A DNA stretch of 64,000 nt from Mesorhizobium sp. L-2-11 (GCF_016756595.1 NZ_AP023257.1:4604001-4668000); one strand, 5' to 3'. Shown: positions 1-8,547, numbered from the stretch's first letter. Notes: generated by a model from the letters alone, not told the origin. Made by a program: numbers and translations.

Positions 1-60
1 GGTGCCGTGGCCGAGATCGAGCGGCAACTGGCGCGGCGGGTCGATCCTGTTGTCCGGCAT
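1..60 (-). CDS. hdaA: HdaA-like DnaA regulatory inactivator, N-terminus only
   Basis: Only the first 20 codons lie in the window; the gene runs off the left edge. They contain the short stretch RQLPLDLGH, which resembles the N-terminal clamp-binding region (QLxLxL type) of Hda/HdaA proteins. These are AAA+ DnaA homologues that promote hydrolysis of DnaA-bound ATP after replication initiation. The ATG lies 5 bases after the stop of the AI-2E family permease gene, so the two look co-transcribed, an arrangement common in Rhizobiales. The identification rests on this short motif and on context. Confidence 0.6.
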   Translation of the reverse strand, partial: MPDNRIDPPRQLPLDLGHGT

Positions 61-65
61 CTGGC

Positions 66-1265
66 TCAACTGCGCCGCCCACCGCTCCCGCGGCGACGCG
101 CCGGTAGCGGCGGCACAGGTTCGGTGTTGTGGCCCTTGTAGAGCGGCGACTCGAGATAGCGGGCGATGGCAAAGCGCACCAGGACGGCAACGGCGGCCGA
201 GGCCGGCACGGCGATCAGCAGGCCGACGAACCCGAACAGCGCGCCGAAGGCAAACAGCGAAAACATCAGCCACACCGGATGCAGGCCGACGCTTTTGCCG
301 ACCAGCCTCGGCTGCAGGATGTTGCCCTCGATGAACTGACCGACGAAGAACACGCCGGCCACCGCCGCGACCATGGTCCAGTCCGGCCAGAACTGGACGA
401 AGGCGACGCCGACGGCCAGCACCAGCCCGGTCAGCGAGCCGACATAGGGGATGAAGGAGATCAGCCCGGCGAACAGGCCGATGAGGATGGCGAAATTCAG
501 GCCGGTCAAGGTCAGCCCGGTGGCGTACATGGCGCCCAGTACCAGGCACAGCGTGCCCTGGCCGCGCACAAAGCCGGCGGTGGCGGTGTTGATGTCGTTG
601 GCGATCGACCTGACGGTCTGGACATAATCGCGCGGCACCCAGCTGTCGACAATCGTCACCATGCGGTCCCAGTCGAGCAGCATGTAGAAGGCGACGACAG
701 GCGTGACGACGAACAGGCTGACCACCGAGACCAGCGCCACGCCGGAGCTCCAGATCGAGGTGAACACCGTGGTCAGCAGGCCGAAGCCGGAGGTCAGCAG
801 CGAGTTCAACCCCTCGCGCAGGCCATTGGCGTCGACGCCGAATTTCTCTTCCAGCCATCTCGGATCGAAGCTTGTGATCAGGGACTGCAGCCGGGTCAGG
901 TATTCCGGCAGCTTGCTGGCGAAATCGGCCATCTGCGAAGCCAGCACCGGAATCAGGATGACGAAGGCCAGCACCAGAACGACGATGAAGGCAAACAGGA
1001 TAACAATTGTCGCCATCAGCCTGGACAGCCCGAGCCGCTGCAGCCGGTCGGCGACCGGGTCGAGGAAGTAGGCGAGCACCATGCCGGCGACGAACGGCAG
1101 CAGGATGCCGCTGAAGACATAGAGGAAGATCGCGAGGATGATGGCGCTGACCAGCCAGAAGCGGATTTGGCGGCGAAACACGCCAGACGCGGCCGCATCG
1201 GCAGCCGCAGCCTCGGCTGCCGCGTCGATGTTCTGGTCAGGTATCCGGTGTGGAGCCTTCGCCAT
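66..1265 (-). CDS. AI-2E family transporter (PerM/YdiK-type membrane protein)
   Basis: A 399-residue polytopic inner-membrane protein of the AI-2E_transport family. After a short Ala-rich cytoplasmic N-terminus, hydrophobic segments occur at about residues 35-75, then a soluble stretch with amphipathic helices (about 110-160), then a block of membrane helices (about 165-385), and a basic Arg/Gly/Pro-rich tail. Members of this family have been linked to autoinducer-2 export, Na+/H+ antiport or undefined permease roles, so the substrate cannot be inferred. The start overlaps the end of the upstream phosphatidyltransferase gene by 29 bases and the stop lies 5 bases before hdaA, implying one operon. 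Confidence 0.85.
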   Translation of the reverse strand: MAKAPHRIPDQNIDAAAEAAAADAAASGVFRRQIRFWLVSAIILAIFLYVFSGILLPFVAGMVLAYFLDPVADRLQRLGLSRLMATIVILFAFIVVLVLAFVILIPVLASQMADFASKLPEYLTRLQSLITSFDPRWLEEKFGVDANGLREGLNSLLTSGFGLLTTVFTSIWSSGVALVSVVSLFVVTPVVAFYMLLDWDRMVTIVDSWVPRDYVQTVRSIANDINTATAGFVRGQGTLCLVLGAMYATGLTLTGLNFAILIGLFAGLISFIPYVGSLTGLVLAVGVAFVQFWPDWTMVAAVAGVFFVGQFIEGNILQPRLVGKSVGLHPVWLMFSLFAFGALFGFVGLLIAVPASAAVAVLVRFAIARYLESPLYKGHNTEPVPPLPARRRGSGGRRS

Positions 1266-1800
1266 AGCCGCTCATATGCCTCAGCCAAGCCACGAGATAG
1301 GCCGCGGCCGAAGCCACGGTCAAGACCCCGGACAGCAATATGAGCACCGGCCTGAGCGGATCGAGATCGATGGCGAGGGCCAGTTCGCCCAGCACCACCG
1401 CCGCCAGCCCGATCTGGACGGCGGTGTTGGCCTTCGACACAAACAGCGGCTTCATCTCGACCGGGTGGGCCATGACGGTGGACAGAACGACGGCGCAGAC
1501 GATCAGCGCATCGCGCGACACCATGGTGACGACCAGCCATAGCGGCAATTCACCGATGAAGCCCAGCACCACGAACACCGAGACCAGCAGCAATTTGTCG
1601 GCCATCGGATCGAGATAGGCGCCAAGCTGCGAAAACTGGTTGAAATGGCGGGCGATGAAGCCGTCGACGCCGTCGGAAATGCCGGCGATCAGGAAGCCGG
1701 CGAAAGCCCAGTCCCAACGCCCCTGCAGCATGGCCAGCACCACGCCCGGCACCAGCACGAAACGCATGATCGTGATCATGTTGGGGATGGTCAAACGCAT
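1237..1800 (-). CDS. CDP-alcohol phosphatidyltransferase family membrane protein
   Basis: A 187-residue membrane enzyme. The complete CDP-alcohol phosphatidyltransferase signature, DG-x2-AR-x8-G-x3-D-x3-D, is visible at about residues 45-67 (DGFIAR ... LGAYLDPMAD), followed by several hydrophobic helices. The family transfers a phosphoalcohol onto or from CDP-diacylglycerol; PgsA-like (phosphatidylglycerophosphate) or cardiolipin-synthase-like activity is likely. A second, more typical PgsA is encoded at 27.9-28.5 kb, so this copy may have a different acceptor. I chose the ATG at 1800, which gives the standard N-terminus (MRLTIPNMIT); a longer in-frame extension upstream looks non-coding. It is divergent from purM. 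Confidence 0.85.
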   Translation of the reverse strand: MRLTIPNMITIMRFVLVPGVVLAMLQGRWDWAFAGFLIAGISDGVDGFIARHFNQFSQLGAYLDPMADKLLLVSVFVVLGFIGELPLWLVVTMVSRDALIVCAVVLSTVMAHPVEMKPLFVSKANTAVQIGLAAVVLGELALAIDLDPLRPVLILLSGVLTVASAAAYLVAWLRHMSGYGEGSTPDT

Positions 1801-2052
1801 GTCCGTCGCTTCTGTTTTGATGATACATGATAGAGATGAGAGGCCACGGCAAGTGAGAGCGACGCAGATGCTGCCAATCTCCGCTCGTGCCAAGAAATTG
1901 GCTGTCTTCAAGGCCGTCGCCAATCGCCAAGGTTGGAGATTTGCCTGAGGCCTCTGTCCACGATTTTGTGATGCCGAAAGTGTCTGAGCCAGCCGTTATC
2001 CTTGCGAGGCGCAGCCGTTCATGCGAAGAGCCCCGGAAAGCAGGAAAGAGTG

Positions 2053-3117
2053 ATGAGCAAGCGCAAGAACGGGCTCACCTATGCCGAGGCGGGTGTCGAC
2101 ATCGATGCCGGCAACCTCATGGTCGAGAAGATCAAGCCGCTGGTGCGCGCGACGCGCCGGCCGGGTGCCGATGGCGAGATCGGCGGCTTCGGCGGCCTGT
2201 TCGACCTCAAGGCCGCCGGCTTCACCGACCCGGTGCTGGTCGCCGCCAATGACGGCGTCGGCACCAAGCTGAAGATCGCCATCGATGCCGGCAAGCACGA
2301 CACGATCGGCATCGACCTCGTCGCCATGTGCGTCAACGACATCGTCGTGCAGGGCGCCGAGCCCTTGTTCTTCCTCGACTATTTCGCCACCGGCAAGCTC
2401 GATCCCGACCAGGGTGCGGCGATCGTCGGCGGCATCGCCGAGGGCTGCCGGCAGGCCGGATGCGCGCTAATCGGTGGCGAGACGGCGGAAATGCCGGGCA
2501 TGTATCACGGCAACGACTACGACCTCGCCGGCTTTGCCGTGGGCGCGGCCGAACGCGGCCAGCTGCTGCCGACCGACGACATCGTCGAGGGCGACGTGCT
2601 GTTGGGGCTGGCCTCATCGGGCGTGCATTCAAACGGCTTTTCGCTGGTCCGCCGCATCGTCGCCACCAGCGGCCTTGCGTGGACCGATCCAGCGCCCTTC
2701 AACGATGAAGCCACTTTGGCCGAGGCGCTGCTCGAGCCGACCCGCATCTACGTCAAGTCGATCCTCAAGGCGATCCGTAACACGCATGGCATCAAGGCGC
2801 TGGCCCATATCACCGGCGGCGGTTTCCCGGAAAACATCCCGCGCGTCCTGCCGAAGGATTTTTCGGCCGAGCTCGACCTCGACGCCATCGAAGTGCCGGC
2901 GGTGTTCTCATGGCTGGCCAAGACCGGCGGCGTGGCGCCCGAGGAGATGATGCGCACCTTCAACTGCGGCGTCGGCATGATCCTCGCCGTCGCCTCCGGC
3001 CAGGCGGCACAGGTCGCGGCCGTGCTGCAGGAGGCCGGCGAGAGCGTGACGCCGATCGGCCGCATCGTGCCGCGCCGCGACGCCGGCGTGATCTATCGGG
3101 GCGCGATCGGCCTATGA
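2053..3117 (+). CDS. purM: Phosphoribosylformylglycinamidine cyclo-ligase (AIR synthetase)
   Basis: Catalyses ATP-dependent closure of FGAM to 5-aminoimidazole ribonucleotide, step 5 of de novo purine synthesis, in the cytoplasm. The protein is 354 residues, normal for PurM. The AIRS N-terminal domain includes the conserved DGVGTK loop (residues 67-72) and the [11 protein letters not shown] segment; the C-terminal domain includes [13 protein letters not shown]. The ATG at 2053 is preceded by a good Shine-Dalgarno (AGGAAAGAG); a TTG 51 bases upstream is open but has no such site. The stop overlaps the purN start in an ATGA, so purM-purN are translationally coupled. Confidence 0.97.
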   Translation: MSKRKNGLTYAEAGVDIDAGNLMVEKIKPLVRATRRPGADGEIGGFGGLFDLKAAGFTDPVLVAANDGVGTKLKIAIDAGKHDTIGIDLVAMCVNDIVVQGAEPLFFLDYFATGKLDPDQGAAIVGGIAEGCRQAGCALIGGETAEMPGMYHGNDYDLAGFAVGAAERGQLLPTDDIVEGDVLLGLASSGVHSNGFSLVRRIVATSGLAWTDPAPFNDEATLAEALLEPTRIYVKSILKAIRNTHGIKALAHITGGGFPENIPRVLPKDFSAELDLDAIEVPAVFSWLAKTGGVAPEEMMRTFNCGVGMILAVASGQAAQVAAVLQEAGESVTPIGRIVPRRDAGVIYRGAIGL

Positions 3118-3824
3118 GCATGCGCAAACGCACCGTGGTGCTGATTTCGGGACGCGGCTCCAATATGACGGCGCTGATCGCCGCGGCCGCCAACCCGGAC
3201 TATCCGGCCGAGATCGTCGGCGTCATTTCCGACCGGGCCAATGCCGCCGGTCTCGGCATTGCGGCGGCGCGCGGCATCGCCACCAAGGTGATTTCGCGAG
3301 CCGACTATAGCAGCAAGGAAGCGCATGACGGGGCGATCGACGCCGCACTTGTCTCGTTCGGCGCCGAGATCGTGGCGCTGGCCGGTTATATGCGCATTCT
3401 CGGCGCGCGCTTCGTCGAGAAGTGGCTGGGCCGGATGATCAACATCCACCCTGCCCTGCTGCCCGCCTTCAAGGGGCTGGATACGCATGCGCGCGCCTTG
3501 CGCGCGGGCATACGCATCCATGGCTGCACGGTGCATTTCGTTACGCTGGACATGGATGACGGCCCGATCATCGCCCAGGCCGCCGTGCCGGTGATGGTCG
3601 GCGACAATGAGGACGTGCTCGCCGCGCGCGTGCTGAAGGCCGAGCACCGGCTTTATCCGCTGGCGCTCGGGCTGGTCGCCGAAGGCAAAGCGCGGATGGA
3701 AGGCGGCCGCACCGTGCTTGCCCACTTCGCCGACGATGCCGACAACAGCACCTCCGTGATCATGGCGCCCGATCCGCTGCGCGAGGAAACCGACCTCGAG
3801 CAGCTGGCGCGCATCACGCCCTGA
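3114..3824 (+). CDS. purN: Phosphoribosylglycinamide formyltransferase (GAR transformylase)
   Basis: Transfers a formyl group from 10-formyltetrahydrofolate to glycinamide ribonucleotide in purine synthesis. The N-terminal ISGRGSN loop binds phosphate. The catalytic triad of the family is visible: Asn110 and His112 in [10 protein letters not shown], and an Asp (about 148) in the DMDDGPII segment. At 236 residues it is about 20-30 longer than the usual enzyme because of a C-terminal extension rich in Asp/Glu. The start ATG overlaps the purM stop; a second ATG two codons later is an alternative. Confidence 0.96.
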   Translation: MSMRKRTVVLISGRGSNMTALIAAAANPDYPAEIVGVISDRANAAGLGIAAARGIATKVISRADYSSKEAHDGAIDAALVSFGAEIVALAGYMRILGARFVEKWLGRMINIHPALLPAFKGLDTHARALRAGIRIHGCTVHFVTLDMDDGPIIAQAAVPVMVGDNEDVLAARVLKAEHRLYPLALGLVAEGKARMEGGRTVLAHFADDADNSTSVIMAPDPLREETDLEQLARITP

Positions 3825-3833
3825 CGCTCATCC

Positions 3834-3862
3834 TTGAAAAAGGTAGTAATTATTGCTACCAT
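3834..3862 (+). promoter_or_regulatory. Candidate promoter and palindromic operator of the parDE-type operon
   Basis: A TTGAAA (-35 like, 3834-3839) is followed 17 bases later by TACCAT (-10 like, 3857-3862). The spacer and -10 are covered by the 19-base near-perfect palindrome GGTAGTAATTATTGCTACC (3842-3860; arms match at 8 of 9 positions). Type II antitoxins with ribbon-helix-helix domains commonly bind such palindromes to autoregulate their operon. The assignment as operator is inferred from position, 22 bases before the antitoxin ATG. Confidence 0.6.
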
Positions 3863-3882
3863 CTTGGCAAGGAGACAGGTTG

Positions 3883-4170
3883 ATGGCGACAGTCGAAAAA
3901 GTCAGCGTGGCGCTTTCGCCGGAACTGCTGGACATGGTCAAGAGCGCGGTGGCCAGCGGGCAATACGGTTCGGCAAGCGAAGTGATCCGCGAGGCGCTCC
4001 GCGAATGGCGCCTTCGCCAGCCCTTGCGCGAGGCGGAAGCGCAACGGCTGCGGAAAGCCTGGACGGAAGGGCTGGAGAATGGCCCGTTCGCGCCTTTCGA
4101 CATCGAGGACATCAAACTGAAGGCGCACAGCCGGTTTAGCGACGCCGACAAAAAACGGCGGAATGGCTGA
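3883..4170 (+). CDS. ParD-like ribbon-helix-helix antitoxin
   Basis: A 95-residue protein with an N-terminal ribbon-helix-helix: beta strand KVSVALSPEL, then helices across about residues 12-45 with the ParD/CC2985-type stretch YGSASEVIREALREW. The charged C-terminal half (about 50-95) would wrap the toxin. It neutralises the ParE-like toxin encoded immediately downstream, whose start codon lies inside the last codons of this gene (8-base overlap). The ATG at 3883 is preceded by AAGGAGA. A palindrome over the promoter suggests autorepression. Confidence 0.9.
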   Translation: MATVEKVSVALSPELLDMVKSAVASGQYGSASEVIREALREWRLRQPLREAEAQRLRKAWTEGLENGPFAPFDIEDIKLKAHSRFSDADKKRRNG

Positions 4171-4456
4171 CGTCCTCATTGTCCGCAGCCCGTCCGCCGA
4201 AGACGATCTGATCGACATCTGGTTCGGCATTGCAACCGACAGCCCGCTTGCCGCGGATCGCTTTCTGGACGCCATTGCGGCGCGCATCCAGCAATTGGCG
4301 ACATTCCCGGAATCCGGTAACCGGAGGCCCGACATCGGCGCCGAAGTGCGAGCATTGACGATCGGCAATTATCTCGTGCTTTATCGCCTGGCCGAACAGC
4401 GCGTCGAGATCGTGCGCGTGGTGCACGGCGCACGTGACGTCTCAACATTATTTTGA
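4163..4456 (+). CDS. ParE/RelE-superfamily toxin
   Basis: A 97-residue toxin of the RelE/ParE superfamily. Typical features are the N-terminal strand VLIVRSPSAEDDL followed by a long helix with D/W positions (DLIDIWFGIA), the FPESGNRRPDIG loop, and the C-terminal strands NYLVLYRL and VEIVRVVHGARD. ParE members poison DNA gyrase and RelE members cleave mRNA; the ParD-type partner and the VRVVHGARD ending favour ParE, but the target is not proven. Overlap with the antitoxin gene indicates coupled translation. Confidence 0.88.
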   Translation: MADVLIVRSPSAEDDLIDIWFGIATDSPLAADRFLDAIAARIQQLATFPESGNRRPDIGAEVRALTIGNYLVLYRLAEQRVEIVRVVHGARDVSTLF

Positions 4457-4473
4457 CAGATGCAGACAGGCAA

Positions 4474-4802
4474 ATGAATCTCTTCGACAGCGCTATGCGG
4501 GCAAAAGGTGATCTGGCCGGTGTCTTCGAGACAATCCAACGAATGCCACGGCATACTTCTATCTGTATCGAATCGAGGACGGGCGAGTAGGTTCTGTCAT
4601 CGATGCAATTCACATTCGATCGGGCGATTGGGCCATTACTGAAGCAGACATTTCGGTCAGGTGGGATAAGGATGAACGGCGGGTAGGTTTGTTCATCTTT
4701 GGTGCGCTTTGGGCGACCTTTGATACCGCCATGCGTACAAAACATGGGGGCGGATATGGGAAAGACTTTCAGCCCGACATTCCTTGGTCACAAATTGAAC
4801 TC
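4474..4802 (+). pseudogene. Frameshifted hypothetical gene running in frame into sixA-like gene
   Basis: An ATG at 4474 opens a 38-codon reading frame (MNLFDSAMRAKGDLAGVFET...) that stops at 4590. A second frame, open from 4512, continues with protein-like sequence (NATAYFYLYRIEDGR ... IHIRSGDWAI ... ISVRWDKDERR ... GALWATFD) and reads without a stop into the next gene. Together they look like one protein of about 110 residues split by a one-base indel around 4530-4550. The original stop is also lost, because the second frame joins MKQLLLLRHA of the downstream phosphatase. The family is not recognised. A sequencing error cannot be excluded. Confidence 0.5.
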
Positions 4803-5318
4803 ATGAAGCAACTCCTTCTTCTGCGTCACGCCAAATCGAGCTGGGACGATCCTGATCTTATCGACTTCGACCGGCCGCTGTCCGCGCGCGGGTTGAAGGC
4901 CGCCCCGCTGGTCGGTCGCGAACTGGCCAGCCAGGGCTGGCTGCCCGATCTGGCGCTGGTATCGCCGGCGCTGCGCAGCCGCGACACATGGCGGCTGGTT
5001 TCGGCGGAACTGCCGGCGCAAACGCCGGCCAAATTTGTCCAGGCGCTCTACGAGGCCAGCGCGGCAGACGTTCTCGCCAAGGTCCGGCAAGCAAAAGCGG
5101 CAACGAGCAGCCTCTTGGTGCTCGGCCATAATCCCGGCCTGGAGGAATTCGCGCGCCGGCTTGCCGGCGCCGGGTCGGATGCCGCCGCACTCAAAAAGCT
5201 TGAAGAAAAATTCCCGACAGCGGCTCTTGCCCGCTTCCTTTTCGACGGTGACTGGGCACGGCTGGCTCTCGGCGACGCGCGGCTGACGCACTGCGTTTGG
5301 CCGAAGGATCTGCGCTAA
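4803..5318 (+). CDS. SixA-like phosphohistidine phosphatase (histidine phosphatase superfamily)
   Basis: A 171-residue cytoplasmic protein of the histidine phosphatase superfamily. The RHAKSSW motif at residues 8-14 carries the His that is phosphorylated during catalysis, and the second conserved His is in LVLGHNPGLEEF. The compact size and RHAKS variant match the SixA clade, which removes phosphate from phosphohistidine on signalling proteins; the substrate here is unknown. The ATG at 4803 gives the standard family N-terminus; the frame is open upstream only because a damaged gene reads into it. A strong hairpin terminator follows 25 bases after the stop. Confidence 0.85.
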   Translation: MKQLLLLRHAKSSWDDPDLIDFDRPLSARGLKAAPLVGRELASQGWLPDLALVSPALRSRDTWRLVSAELPAQTPAKFVQALYEASAADVLAKVRQAKAATSSLLVLGHNPGLEEFARRLAGAGSDAAALKKLEEKFPTAALARFLFDGDWARLALGDARLTHCVWPKDLR

Positions 5319-5342
5319 GCGAGAGCTGTGACTTGATAAGCA

Positions 5343-5374
5343 AGAACGGCGGGCCAAGGCCCGCCGTTCTTTCG
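5343..5374 (+). terminator. Rho-independent terminator
   Basis: A perfect 13-base-pair stem (AGAACGGCGGGCC / GGCCCGCCGTTCT) with an AA loop at 5343-5370, followed by a T-rich tail (TTCGTT). It ends the sixA-like gene and lies tail-to-tail with a small minus-strand frame at 5392-5610, so it could serve both strands. Confidence 0.85.
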
Positions 5375-5391
5375 TTCCGAAGCTTCAGGGC

Positions 5392-5610
5392 TTAGCGGCG
5401 GCCCCAGTTGCCTCGGCCCGATTGAGGCGCGGCGGACTGACCGGTGCCTGACTCGGATGTCGCATTGGTGTTGACAGCGTTGTGCTCGGTCGGGAGCAGC
5501 CTACGGATCGAGCCCGTGAACGTGTTGTCGACATTTCCAACAGCCGCATTGCCAACAGGCGCAGCCGTCGCGCGGCCATTTGCTGAGCCGGCGTTCACTC
5601 TTTCTTGCAC
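5392..5610 (-). CDS. Small hypothetical protein (uncertain)
   Basis: A 72-codon frame from a GTG at 5610, rich in Asn, Gly, Ala and Ser (GNAAVGNVDNTFTG ... ending GRGNWGRR). Codon choice is compatible with the neighbouring genes, but there is no clear ribosome binding site and no recognisable domain. It sits between a terminator and a 16-base palindrome. It may be a small secreted or low-complexity protein, a gene remnant, or a chance frame. Confidence 0.3.
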   Translation of the reverse strand: MQERVNAGSANGRATAAPVGNAAVGNVDNTFTGSIRRLLPTEHNAVNTNATSESGTGQSAAPQSGRGNWGRR

Positions 5611-5626
5611 GATGCGTCAACAGAAA

Positions 5627-5642
5627 CGAACCGATCGGTTCG
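5627..5642. promoter_or_regulatory. Perfect palindrome, candidate TetR-type operator
   Basis: CGAACCGATCGGTTCG is a perfect 16-base palindrome, flanked by AAA and TTT that extend the symmetry. Its length and GC pattern resemble operators of TetR-family repressors. No regulator gene is adjacent. It lies about 40 bases downstream of the DUF2270 gene stop and just upstream of the small frame at 5392-5610. Function is inferred from symmetry only. Confidence 0.45.
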
Positions 5643-5683
5643 ATTTTCTGCTGACGCGCAAGTACGTTCGCAGATTTACCGCT

Positions 5684-6388
5684 CTAGACGTGCACGTCGC
5701 CAAAAGAGAGCTCGCCGTCCTCGCTAGCGGTCAAGAACGCCGTGACCAGCAGACTGGCATAGAAGGCGGCGACCAGCACGACGATGACCAGGCCGGGAAT
5801 CGGCCCCAGAGCGGCGCCGGCAACCGCCTCGCGCAGCGAACTGACGAAGTCGATGCGGACACCTTCGGTTAAAAGACTGGGGGTCGACAGTTTCAGGATC
5901 CAGGCCAACAGCAGGATCAGCAGCATGTGGATGTAGTTTCGACGCAGACGGCGCGCCAACGCCGCTCGCTGCGAGATGAGGAATTTTGGCGTGCGCAGAC
6001 TTTCGCCGACGACCAACAGCCAATCGGACGCGAAGTCCGGCTGCGGCGAGAATAGCTGCGCGAAATAGTGCCGTTCGAACTGGCGCACGCGGGCCCGGTA
6101 AACGTCGAAGAAGCGATATCGCCGCGCTTCTATCCACAGCAGCAACAGGACAAGCAGCATGGCAAAAAGCAGCACGCCGTGATGCGCGCTGGCCGTCGAA
6201 AGCGAGATCGACAACATCGCCGCGACGACCGTAATCGCCCAATTGCTCGTCCGGTCCAGGCGGTCGCGCCACCCCGTCATGCGCAGAATCTCGGCGCGAT
6301 GAAAATGCGCCATCGTGGTCACGAGTTCGCCGGGCGAAAGCGTTCTTCCAATGGGGGCCGGCGCTGCCAAGGCTTCTGCCATCACCAT
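5684..6388 (-). CDS. DUF2270 domain membrane protein
   Basis: A 234-residue protein matching the DUF2270 family of unknown function. Residues 14-50 are soluble and contain the conserved LVTTMAHFHRAEILRMTGWRDRLDRTSNW region. Four hydrophobic segments follow: two in tandem at about 52-90 and two at about 160-215. The middle part carries the basic motif RYRFFDVYRARVRQFE. I chose the ATG at 6388 (GGAG just upstream); the ATG at 6382 has better Shine-Dalgarno spacing (8 bases) and is equally possible. The gene lies about 50 bases after the molybdopterin oxidoreductase gene on the same strand, so the two may be co-transcribed. Confidence 0.8.
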   Translation of the reverse strand: MVMAEALAAPAPIGRTLSPGELVTTMAHFHRAEILRMTGWRDRLDRTSNWAITVVAAMLSISLSTASAHHGVLLFAMLLVLLLLWIEARRYRFFDVYRARVRQFERHYFAQLFSPQPDFASDWLLVVGESLRTPKFLISQRAALARRLRRNYIHMLLILLLAWILKLSTPSLLTEGVRIDFVSSLREAVAGAALGPIPGLVIVVLVAAFYASLLVTAFLTASEDGELSFGDVHV

Positions 6389-6438
6389 GTCTCCACCGCC
6401 ACGCAAAAACGGCTGGATGGGTATATCGTTCCGACGCT

Positions 6439-8547
6439 TCAATTGGCCGGGCGCAGCCAGACCTTGTTGTCGTGGAGCGCCGCACCGCCATAGGGCGCCG
6501 GCGCGTCGGCGCCGGTCAGGACGTTGATGCCCTCGCCGCGCTCGTGGGCGCTGTTGGGCCAGATGCCTTCGGCCACCACGACACCGCGCTTGATGCCGTC
6601 AAACAATCTTGCGTGCAGCACAACTTCGCCGCGCGCATTTCCGATCTCGACGCGATCGCCATCGGCCAGCCCACAGGCTGCCGCATCGTCCGGATGCAAA
6701 AGCAGTTCCGGCCGGCCCTCCCTGGCCTTCGACACCGGCGTCTCGGAAAAAGTCGAGTTGAGGAAATTGCGGGCCGGCGAGGTGGCCAGCCGGAACGGAT
6801 GCGCCGCATCCACCACCTCGATCAGGTCGACGTGGTCGGGAAATTCCGGCAGGCGTGCCACCGGCCCAAACAGGCCCATGCTTTTCGGCGGCCGGTTGGG
6901 TGCCGCCTGCCCGATCCAGTCGGCGCGAAAGCGGAATTTTCCGTCCGCGTGGCCGAAGCCGTCGATAAAATGCGCCGCCTCGAAATCAGGCTGCAAATCG
7001 AGCCACTTTTGTTGCTTGAGGCTCGAAAAACTGCCCAGCCCGCGCTTGCCCAAAATGGTGTCGATATGCTGCTGCTCGGTCATGCCGAAGCCGGGCCTGT
7101 CGCCAACACCGAGCCTTTTGCCGAGTTCCTCGATGACGAAGTGGTTACTGCGCGGCCCTTCCGGCGGGTCGATCAGCTTCGGCCCGAGCGTGATGTGCTG
7201 ATTGCCGCCGCCCTTGTAAACATCGTCATGCTCTAAAAACATCGTCGCCGGCAGCACGACATCTCCAAGTTTTGCGGTGTCGGTCATGAACTGCTCGTGC
7301 ACGCAGGAAAACAGGTCGTCGCGCAAAAAACCCTGCTTCACCAGCCGCTGCTCCGGCGCGACATTGACCGGATTGGTGTTCTGGATCAGCAGCGCCGTCA
7401 CCGGCGGGCCGCCATAGAGCGCATCCTCAGCGCCTGTCAACACCGGGCCGATGCGCGAATGATCGAGGTGGCGGATCGCCGGGTCGCGCATCCGCGCGCC
7501 TTCCAGCAGTTCCTGGTTCAGCTTGAAGATGCCCGAATTGGAATGGAAGGCGCCGCCGCCCTCATATTGCCAGCAGCCGGTGACCGCGGCGATCGAGGCG
7601 GCGGCATGCATGTTGACCGAGCCGTTGCGCTGCCGCGAAAAACCGTAGCCGAGGCGGAAATAGGTTTTCTTGGTCGTGCCGACGAGGTGGGCGAAAGCCT
7701 CGATCTCATCGACGGAAAGCCCGGTGATATCAGCCGCCCATTGCGGCGTTCTCGTCTGAAGATGCGCTTCCAGACCGTGCGGATCGTCGGTGTATTTTTC
7801 CAGGTAGCCGCGGTCGGCCATGCCGTCACGAAACAGCACATGCATCACCGCGCAGGCCAGCGCGCCGTCAGTGCCGGGCTTCAGCACCAGGCCGAGATCG
7901 GCCTGCTTCATCGTCGCGTTCTCGTACACATCGATGACGACGATTTTTGCGCCGCGTTCCTTGCGCGCCTTGATCGCGTGAGTCATGACGTTGACCTGGG
8001 TGACCACGGCATTGGTGCCCCAGATCACCACGCAGTCGGACTTGGCCATCTCGCGCGGGTCGGGACCGCGCAACGCGCCGGCGCCCATCATCCAGCCGGT
8101 CCAGGCCAGATTGGTGCAGATCGAACCGAAGAAGCCGGAGTACCTTTTCGCATGGCGCAGCCGCTCGATGCCGTCGCGCTGCACCAGCCCCATCGTGCCG
8201 GCATAATAATAGGGCCAGACCGTCTCCGAGCCGTATCTCGCCTCGGCCGCGATGAATTTTTCGGCGACCAGGTCAAGTGCGGCCTCCCAAGTCGCTTCCT
8301 TCCAAAGGCCCTCACCCTTGGCGCCCGCCCGGATCAGCGGCTTCAGCAAGCGGTCGGGATGATGGACGCGGTCGGCATAGCGGGCGACCTTGGCGCAGAT
8401 GACGCCAGCCGTGTAGCTGTTGGCCTTGGCGCCATGGACGCGGCCGATGCGCTTGCTGTCGAGCAGCTCGACCTCGAGCGCGCAGGTCGACGGGCAATCA
8501 TGCGGACAGGCCGAATGGCCGATCCTGAGCTTTGCGTGCTGATTCAT
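6439..8547 (-). CDS. Molybdopterin-dependent oxidoreductase (MopB superfamily, DMSO-reductase type)
   Basis: A 702-residue enzyme of the molybdopterin oxidoreductase superfamily. The N-terminus has a [4Fe-4S] motif C-x3-C-x3-C-x28-C (Cys14, 18, 22, 51), followed by the catalytic molybdopterin domain with VIWGTNAVVTQ and ARKERGAKIVVID nucleotide-binding segments. The C-terminal dinucleotide-binding domain includes RLATSPARNFLNSTFSETP. No Tat signal is present, so a cytoplasmic location is likely. The family covers formate dehydrogenases, nitrate reductases and biotin-sulfoxide-reductase-like enzymes; the exact substrate is not evident. A decayed copy of its 5' region lies at 9974-10047. Confidence 0.85.
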   Translation of the reverse strand: MNQHAKLRIGHSACPHDCPSTCALEVELLDSKRIGRVHGAKANSYTAGVICAKVARYADRVHHPDRLLKPLIRAGAKGEGLWKEATWEAALDLVAEKFIAAEARYGSETVWPYYYAGTMGLVQRDGIERLRHAKRYSGFFGSICTNLAWTGWMMGAGALRGPDPREMAKSDCVVIWGTNAVVTQVNVMTHAIKARKERGAKIVVIDVYENATMKQADLGLVLKPGTDGALACAVMHVLFRDGMADRGYLEKYTDDPHGLEAHLQTRTPQWAADITGLSVDEIEAFAHLVGTTKKTYFRLGYGFSRQRNGSVNMHAAASIAAVTGCWQYEGGGAFHSNSGIFKLNQELLEGARMRDPAIRHLDHSRIGPVLTGAEDALYGGPPVTALLIQNTNPVNVAPEQRLVKQGFLRDDLFSCVHEQFMTDTAKLGDVVLPATMFLEHDDVYKGGGNQHITLGPKLIDPPEGPRSNHFVIEELGKRLGVGDRPGFGMTEQQHIDTILGKRGLGSFSSLKQQKWLDLQPDFEAAHFIDGFGHADGKFRFRADWIGQAAPNRPPKSMGLFGPVARLPEFPDHVDLIEVVDAAHPFRLATSPARNFLNSTFSETPVSKAREGRPELLLHPDDAAACGLADGDRVEIGNARGEVVLHARLFDGIKRGVVVAEGIWPNSAHERGEGINVLTGADAPAPYGGAALHDNKVWLRPAN

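Noticed and set aside
4689..5318. Longer SixA-like protein starting at TTG 4689
   Set aside because: The added residues belong to an unrelated, frameshifted upstream gene; the family N-terminus starts at the ATG at 4803.
5385..5579. Alternative 64-codon frame on the minus strand
   Set aside because: Arg/Ser-rich shadow of the 5392-5610 frame; no ribosome site.
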